A DNA stretch of 36,890 bases from Paracoccaceae bacterium (GTDB taxonomy: Bacteria; Pseudomonadota; Alphaproteobacteria; Rhodobacterales; Rhodobacteraceae). Both the position numbers and the translations under genes were made by a program. Numbering within the stretch: the stretch's first letter is position 1; each line of letters opens with the position of its first letter. The notes beneath the pieces were generated by a model, which saw nothing but the letters and a program-made list of their open reading frames with translations, was not told the DNA's origin and did no database searches. Of this stretch, positions 32,586 through 36,890 are shown in pieces. The stretch spans positions 1-36,890 of the forward strand of contig JALVEX010000118.1 in NCBI GenBank assembly GCA_027030435.1. Reading direction: 5' to 3'.

Positions 32586-33181
32586 CGAATTCTACCGACG
32601 ATCTCGAAATCCTGATCGAGCTGATGGCGCGCCTCCCCGGGCTGGGCCCCCGCTCGGCCCGCCGGGCGGTTCTGAAGATGGTGCAGAAACGCGCGCTCCT
32701 CCTCGCCCCCCTCGCCGAAGCCATGCAGGCCGTGGCCGAAAGCGCGCGGGAATGCCTGACATGCGGCAACATCTCCACCGCCGAAACCTGCCCCATCTGC
32801 GCAGATCCGCGCAGGGCCACGGGCGAGATCTGCGTTGTCGAGGACGTGGCCGATCTCTGGGCCATGGAGCGCAGCCTTGCCTTCAGGGGGCGCTATCACG
32901 TGCTTGGCGGCACATTGAGCGCCCTTGATGCGGTAGGCCCGGAGGATCTGCGCATTCCCCGCCTGCTGGAGCGCATCCGCGAAGAAGGGATCAGCGAGGT
33001 GATTCTTGCGCTCAATGCCACCGTGGAGGGCCAGACGACAGCCCATTACATCGCCGAGAGCCTGGAAGGGCGCGGCGTGAAGATCACTTCCCTTGCCCAG
33101 GGCGTGCCGATCGGGGGCGAGCTCGATTATCTCGATGACGGCACGATCACCGCCGCTCTGCGCGCCCGCAAGAGCCTCTGA
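32582..33181 (+). CDS. recR: Recombination mediator protein RecR
   Basis: A 199-residue ring-forming protein that helps load RecA at gaps with RecF/RecO. The helix-hairpin-helix MARLPGLGPRSARRAVL (about residues 15-31), the zinc finger Cys58, Cys61, Cys70 and Cys73, and the Toprim motif ICVVEDVADLWAMER followed by GRYHVLGGTLSALD are all visible. Length is standard. Its ATG overlaps the preceding stop; its own stop lies three bases from the end of the convergent gene. Confidence 0.96.
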   Translation: MTNSTDDLEILIELMARLPGLGPRSARRAVLKMVQKRALLLAPLAEAMQAVAESARECLTCGNISTAETCPICADPRRATGEICVVEDVADLWAMERSLAFRGRYHVLGGTLSALDAVGPEDLRIPRLLERIREEGISEVILALNATVEGQTTAHYIAESLEGRGVKITSLAQGVPIGGELDYLDDGTITAALRARKSL

Positions 33182-33184
33182 AGC

Positions 33185-33499
33185 TCAGCGCCCGAGGCGC
33201 TCCTTCACATCACGGGCGAAATCCTCGTAGCGACGCAGGGATTTCACATCCACCTCCACATGATGGCCCATCTTCTGCATGATCGGCAGATCGAAAAGGA
33301 TCTGATCCAGCATGTCGGGAGATTCGACATCAACGATCGCAAGCACCTTGCGCTCGCCGACCACCTTCCACAGATCGACAACGATTCCCGCCTTCTTAGC
33401 GCCAAGCGCCGCATCCGCCTCCTCGGCCCAGACCTCGAAAAGCCCCTGCTGGCCCATCTGGCCATCGTAATTTACCGTAAAATCAAGCTTGTAGAGCAT
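33185..33499 (-). CDS. Muconolactone delta-isomerase-family protein
   Basis: A 104-residue protein of the muconolactone isomerase (CatC-like) ferredoxin-fold family, with FTVNYDG, LFEVWAEEADAAL, GERKVLAIVDVES and the LPIMQKMGHHVEVDVKSL region usual for these. CatC works in catechol degradation, but no other such genes are near, so this may be a relative with another role. The start ATG (33497-33499) has GGGAG and AAGG upstream. It lies 36 bases after gloA on the same strand. Confidence 0.85.
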   Translation of the reverse strand: MLYKLDFTVNYDGQMGQQGLFEVWAEEADAALGAKKAGIVVDLWKVVGERKVLAIVDVESPDMLDQILFDLPIMQKMGHHVEVDVKSLRRYEDFARDVKERLGR

Positions 33500-33535
33500 C
33501 CTTTTTCTCCCGTTCTGCCGGTTTCAATGATAATT

Positions 33536-33931
33536 TCAATGATAGCGTCCGTGGCGCTGGAGCACTTCGATCTGGTAACCGTCCGGATCCTGCACGAAGA
33601 AAAAACGCGCCAGACGGGTGCCATCGCGTTCGAATTCCACGATCTTGCGCGGCGCCAGCCCCTCGGCCTCGAAGCGCGCATGCTCGGCATCGAGATCGGC
33701 AACGCTGAAGGCGATATGGCCATAGCCATCGCCCAGATCGTAGGGCTCGCTGCGGCCCTTGTTGATCGTCAGCTCCAGCTCGAAATCGGATTCATCGTTG
33801 CGAAGATAGATCAGCACGAAATCATCGAATTCGAGCCTGTCGGCCACTTCGAGCCCGAAGGCCTTCTTGTAGAAGGCAACCGAACGCGCCTCATCAAGAA
33901 CCCGGATCATCATGTGAATGGCCTTGGCCAT
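33536..33931 (-). CDS. gloA: Lactoylglutathione lyase (glyoxalase I)
   Basis: Converts the methylglyoxal-glutathione adduct to S-lactoylglutathione, detoxifying methylglyoxal. The 131-residue protein has the four metal ligands expected of the small Ni-type enzyme: His6, Glu53, His72 (GYGHIAF) and Glu122 (GYQIEVLQ), plus AFYKKAFGL. The ATG at 33929-33931 has AGGAGG eight bases upstream; the longer open frame is not coding. The stop region is duplicated in tandem just after the gene. Confidence 0.94.
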   Translation of the reverse strand: MAKAIHMMIRVLDEARSVAFYKKAFGLEVADRLEFDDFVLIYLRNDESDFELELTINKGRSEPYDLGDGYGHIAFSVADLDAEHARFEAEGLAPRKIVEFERDGTRLARFFFVQDPDGYQIEVLQRHGRYH

Positions 33932-34020
33932 CGGGCATCCTCCTGTTGCTCTGCGCTTCCCCGCAATGACCACATAGCACGAAATTTCCCGGCCCGGCAC
34001 CCGATTGCTCATGCGTAAAT

Positions 34021-34052
34021 GAAAAACCCCGGCGCATGACTGCGCCGGGGTT
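34021..34052 (-). terminator. Intrinsic terminator of trcR
   Basis: On the minus strand a perfect 12-bp stem (AACCCCGGCGCA pairing with TGCGCCGGGGTT; 34025-34036 and 34041-34052) with a 4-base loop is followed by five T. It starts 26 bases after the trcR stop, separating it from gloA. Confidence 0.92.
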
Positions 34053-34077
34053 CGGAATGCCGGAGCCATGTGCAGGC

Positions 34078-34836
34078 TTACTTTTCCTTCTCTCCCTCTT
34101 CCCCATCGTCTTTGCTCTCGGGAAGATTGAAGAGGCTGTCCGCATCGGGGAGATCCTCCTCGGCAGCAGCTTCGGGCTCATCGGAAAGGCTGAAAGTTTC
34201 AAGGCCTGCGATTGCCGTCGGGATCTTCGGCTCGGGCTCCATGCCAAGCGATTGCTCGGTGCTGACGAGCTTGCGCCGTTCCTCGTCGCTCATCACTCCG
34301 CCCTCCTTGGCCTTGCGCGCATTGGCCTTCTGCACGGCCGCGTCAAGCTCGCTCTGCTTGCAAAGGCCGAGCGCAACGGGATCGATCGGCTGGAGATTGG
34401 CGATGTTCCAGTGCGTGCGCTCGCGGATCGATTGGATCGTGGGCTTGGTGGTGCCGATCAGCCTGGAGATCTGGCCGTCGGTCAGCTCGGGGTGGAACTT
34501 CACCAGCCAGAGGATTGCGGCAGGGCGATCCTGGCGTTTGGAAAGCGGCGTGTAGCGCGGCCCACGGCGCTTTTCCTCGCCCACCGCGGCCGGGTTGAAC
34601 TTGAGCTTCAGCTTGTGGGTCGGATCCTTCTCGCCCTTTTCGATCTCCTCGGCCGTAAGCTGATTGTTGGCGATGGGATCAAAGCCCTTCACGCCCGCAG
34701 CCACATCGCCATCGGCGATCCCCTGAACCTCAAGCTCGTGCAGCCCGCAGAAATCACCGATCTGCTTGAATGTGAGCGTGGTATTTTCCACCAGCCACAC
34801 AGCCGTGGCCTTGGGCATCAGCGGTTTGTCTGCCAT
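34078..34836 (-). CDS. trcR: DUF1013 protein, TrcR-type cell-cycle transcriptional regulator
   Basis: A 252-residue alphaproteobacterial protein of the DUF1013 family, named TrcR in current annotation. It starts MADKPLMPKATAVWLVENTTLTFKQIG (helix-turn-helix-like) and has a second helical segment (FHPELTDGQISRLIGTTKPTI) that also looks like a DNA-binding turn. The C-terminal third is acidic and probably disordered (EEDLPDADSLF...GEEGEKEK). AAGGAGAAA lies before the ATG. It has its own terminator and is divergent from an RNase gene. The regulatory role is family knowledge; targets are not visible here. Confidence 0.88.
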   Translation of the reverse strand: MADKPLMPKATAVWLVENTTLTFKQIGDFCGLHELEVQGIADGDVAAGVKGFDPIANNQLTAEEIEKGEKDPTHKLKLKFNPAAVGEEKRRGPRYTPLSKRQDRPAAILWLVKFHPELTDGQISRLIGTTKPTIQSIRERTHWNIANLQPIDPVALGLCKQSELDAAVQKANARKAKEGGVMSDEERRKLVSTEQSLGMEPEPKIPTAIAGLETFSLSDEPEAAAEEDLPDADSLFNLPESKDDGEEGEKEK

Positions 34837-34914
34837 CGTCTTTCTCCTTCGATCCCGATCCCGACAATGCTTCTTCCCGGCCCCGCGGGGCTGCCCACTT
34901 GGGGCGGGTTCTCG

Positions 34915-34942
34915 TTGTCGGGGAACTTGCAGGCTATATAGT
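34915..34942 (+). promoter_or_regulatory. Promoter of the RNase T2 gene
   Basis: TTGTCG (34915-34920, four of six matches) and TATAGT (34937-34942, five of six) are 16 bases apart and 27 bases before the ATG. The -35 lies in one arm of an 8-bp inverted repeat (34860-34867 with 34915-34922) flanking the 12-base palindrome GCCCCGCGGGGC (34880-34891), a possible operator. Confidence 0.5.
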
Positions 34943-34969
34943 GGCCCGGAAGGAAAGAGGAAAGAGAAA

Positions 34970-35608
34970 ATGCACATGCTGCGTCTGGCCCTGCTGATCC
35001 TGCTCGTTCCGGCGGCTGCGCTGGCCAAGGGGGAGAAAGGCGGTGATTTCGATTACTATGTTCTCTCGCTCAGCTGGTCGCCCAGCTGGTGCGCGCTCGA
35101 GGGCCGTTCCCGAAACGCGCGGCAATGCACAACCGGAAGCGGATACGGCTGGGTGCTGCACGGACTCTGGCCGCAGTATGAAAACGGCTGGCCGAGCCAT
35201 TGCCTGACCAGCGCGCGAGATCCATCGCGCCGTGAAACCCGCGCCATGGCCGACATCATGGGCTCGCCCGGTGCTGCCTGGCATCAATGGAAGAAACACG
35301 GCCGCTGCTCGGGCTTGCCCCCGGAGGATTATTTCGCCAGGGTACGCGCGGCCTATGCAGCCATCAAGCGCCCCGAGATCCTGCGCAAGCTGCGCCATCC
35401 GGTGCGCCTGCCGGCATCCGTGATCGAAGAGGCCTTTCTTGAGGCGAACCCGGATCTCGAGCCCGACATGATCACGATCACCTGCAGGGAAGGCCGGATT
35501 CAGGAGGCGCGCATCTGTCTCACAAAGGATCTCGAACCGCGCCGCTGTGGGGCAGATGTGAGCCGGGATTGCAGGCTGGAGAACGCCCTGCTGGCGCCGG
35601 TCCGTTAA
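34970..35608 (+). CDS. Ribonuclease T2-family protein, secreted
   Basis: A 212-residue protein with a signal peptide (residues 1-19, ending AALA-KG) and RNase T2 motifs: CAS I WVLHGLWPQY (His64) and CAS II WHQWKKHGRC (His105, Lys109, His110). Family enzymes cut single-stranded RNA in the periplasm or outside the cell via 2',3'-cyclic phosphates. The Glu that normally follows the first CAS II His is Gln106 here, so activity may be altered. Several Cys residues suggest disulphides. The ATG at 34970 has GAGG upstream; a second ATG is two codons on. Confidence 0.9.
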   Translation: MHMLRLALLILLVPAAALAKGEKGGDFDYYVLSLSWSPSWCALEGRSRNARQCTTGSGYGWVLHGLWPQYENGWPSHCLTSARDPSRRETRAMADIMGSPGAAWHQWKKHGRCSGLPPEDYFARVRAAYAAIKRPEILRKLRHPVRLPASVIEEAFLEANPDLEPDMITITCREGRIQEARICLTKDLEPRRCGADVSRDCRLENALLAPVR

Positions 35609-35793
35609 TGTCAGAAGCCCGGAAAACCGCATAACGCGAAGGTGATGCGAGCGAAAGTGCCGGAAGTGTTTCCGTTTTCTTGCAGCACGCGTGCATATGA
35701 AAAGGATCTGCCCGCGCCCGAGAGCGCTCTTCGATACACCTGTCAGGACGTGAACAGATCAAGCGAAGAGCGAATCTGGAAATCGGGCTTGGT

Positions 35794-36294
35794 TCAGGCC
35801 GGGGGAAACTTCTTTTCCTCTTCCGGCACCGGTGGGATCATGTCTTCCAGCGGGGGGATCTTGTGATCGGCGGCGACGGGGATTGCGTCTTCCTCCGGCT
35901 CTGGGCGATTTTCGCAGATCCAGCGCTTCGCCTCTTCCAGTTCGGACAGGCTGAAAAGCCGCACGCGACCCCGCAGAAGGGGCGCAAACAGCTTGACCCC
36001 TAGGCGGATCCATTCGACATCGGTAACAACAGCAATGCGCGCGAAATCGGCCAGATGCAGGAGGCCGAGCCTTGCATCATCCCAGGCGGCACCGGCAGTG
36101 AACCCCTTGAAATCCTCGCCGATCACATAGAGCAGCTTGACCTTGCCCTCCCGTTCGATGCGCTCTTCCACAAGCGGGATCAGCGTTTTCTCATAGGCCT
36201 CGCGATCGATCAGACCATGCGCCTCGATGGCGACCACATCGGCGGGGAAACCCTCGAGGATCTCGAACCGGCCCTTCTCTGGCTGCGCGCTCAT
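35794..36294 (-). CDS. SpoIIAA-like (STAS/SEC14-type) protein
   Basis: A 166-residue protein of the SpoIIAA-like family (pfam11964). The core (about residues 10-125) shows FEILEGFPADVVAIEAHGLID, VKLLYVIGEDFKGFT, FARIAVVTDVEWIRLGVKLFAPL and VRLFSLSELEEAKRWI, matching that fold. The role of these proteins is not established; some are linked to lipid or regulatory binding. The C-terminus is a Pro/Glu-rich tail (PPLEDMIPPVPEEEKKFPPA). AAAGGAT precedes the ATG at 36292-36294; the longer frame to 36333 is not needed. Confidence 0.85.
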   Translation of the reverse strand: MSAQPEKGRFEILEGFPADVVAIEAHGLIDREAYEKTLIPLVEERIEREGKVKLLYVIGEDFKGFTAGAAWDDARLGLLHLADFARIAVVTDVEWIRLGVKLFAPLLRGRVRLFSLSELEEAKRWICENRPEPEEDAIPVAADHKIPPLEDMIPPVPEEEKKFPPA

Positions 36295-36389
36295 GGCTGT
36301 ATCCTTTTCTGCTTTTGAGAAATGCTGCTGCAAGGGATATGAAAATCCGGCACCCGGTTTTCAAGCCGGCGGGGCTTGTGGCACGCAAT

Positions 36390-36429
36390 GGATGCCTCCG
36401 GCGGGGATATTTGCGGACCAGTGATGAAG
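36390..36429. repeat. Second copy of the roseobacter-type intergenic element
   Basis: Read on the minus strand from 36429 it begins CTTCATC, then CTGGTCCGCAAATATCC and CGCCGGAGG, aligning with the element at 11779 (CTTCATC...GAAATACTCCGGGG). It lacks the two trailing hairpins. It lies just after the quinone oxidoreductase stop. Confidence 0.45.
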
Positions 36430-36436
36430 CACGGGT

Positions 36437-36890
36437 TCAGGAGACCCGCAGCACGATCTTGCCGATGTGTTCGCCCGATTCCATGCGGCTGTGGGCTTTT
36501 GCCGCATCTTCGAGGAGATATTCGCGATCGATCACCGGCGCTATGCGGCCTTTTTCCAGGAGCGGCCAAACATTATCGAGAAGTTCTTTTGCAATGCGTG
36601 CCTTGGCCAGATCGGATTGCGGGCGCAGCGTGCTGCCGGTGATCGTCAGGCGGCGCATCATCAGGGGGGCGAAATTGATCTCGGCCTTCGGGCCCTCGAG
36701 GAAAGCGATCTGCACGAGGCAGCCATCATCGGCGAGAGCTTTCAGATTGCGCCTGATGTAATCGCCGCCGACCATGTCGAGGATAACATCGGCGCCGCCC
36801 TCGGGGAGCAGCACTTCGGTGAAATCCTCTTCCCGGTAGTTGATCGCGCGCTCCGCACCGAGATCCTCGCACACCCGGCATTTGCGGGGC
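36437..36890 (-). CDS. NAD(P)H-quinone oxidoreductase, MDR family (3' part; 5' end outside window)
   Basis: The C-terminal part of a zinc-independent medium-chain dehydrogenase/reductase (PIG3/QOR-like). Visible are CEDLGAERAINYREEDF (end of the Rossmann nucleotide-binding region), GGADVILDMVGGDYIRRNL, LVQIAFLEGPKAEINF, LTITGSTLRPQS and the final HSRMESGEHIGKIVL, which is standard for this group. The frame is open to the window edge, so the gene starts beyond it; a GTG at 36872 is internal. Substrates are probably quinones or enones with NADPH. Confidence 0.93.
   Translation of the reverse strand, partial: PRKCRVCEDLGAERAINYREEDFTEVLLPEGGADVILDMVGGDYIRRNLKALADDGCLVQIAFLEGPKAEINFAPLMMRRLTITGSTLRPQSDLAKARIAKELLDNVWPLLEKGRIAPVIDREYLLEDAAKAHSRMESGEHIGKIVLRVS

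Noticed and set aside
1..36890. CRISPR array
   Set aside because: No regularly spaced direct repeats were seen anywhere in the window.

Overview
The window is about 37 kb of GC-rich DNA from an alphaproteobacterium, most likely of the Rhodobacterales (Roseobacter/Rhodobacter group). Support comes from the order rsfS-rlmH-gpmI-envC-ctpA-rppH, a DUF1013 (TrcR-type) regulator, dnaX-ybaB-recR, and two copies of a short intergenic element of a kind I recall from roseobacter genomes. Codon third positions are strongly G/C, so many long antisense open frames exist that are not genes.

Layout. 1-1.4 kb: a DEAD-box RNA helicase ending in a strong terminator. 1.4-3.8 kb (minus): a SulP anion transporter followed by a coupled two-domain universal stress protein. 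4-10.3 kb (minus): a six-gene operon of M19 dipeptidase, periplasmic solute-binding protein, two permeases and two ATPases, forming a peptide uptake and hydrolysis system. 10.5-11.8 kb: a secreted lytic transglycosylase. 11.8-12.7 kb: a methyltransferase. 12.7-18.3 kb (minus): the operon rsfS, rlmH, gpmI, envC-like, ctpA-like, rppH, with mostly overlapping or adjacent reading frames and one hairpin that could cover the gpmI ribosome binding site. 18.8-24.4 kb: leuC, leuD, a membrane protein, an endonuclease/exonuclease/phosphatase-fold protein and leuB. 24.5 kb: tRNA-Pro(CGG).

Directly after the tRNA lies the only clearly accessory segment (about 24.6-27.6 kb). It carries a TIR domain followed, in another frame, by a STAND-like NTPase and a TPR-like helical domain. 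The two parts read as one gene broken by a one-base shift near 25,397. The domain order matches known bacterial immune proteins, and the position beside a tRNA is typical for inserted cargo. This is the best candidate for an unusual system here.

27.7-36.9 kb returns to ordinary genes: a FAH-family hydrolase/isomerase (minus), a small Met/Gly-rich membrane protein, a tyrosine-phosphatase-like protein (minus), dnaX, ybaB, a small membrane protein, recR, then (minus) a muconolactone-isomerase-like protein, glyoxalase I and TrcR, then RNase T2 (plus), a SpoIIAA-like protein (minus), and the 3' part of a quinone oxidoreductase running off the right edge. Substitutions at expected catalytic positions are visible in the RNase T2 and phosphatase genes.
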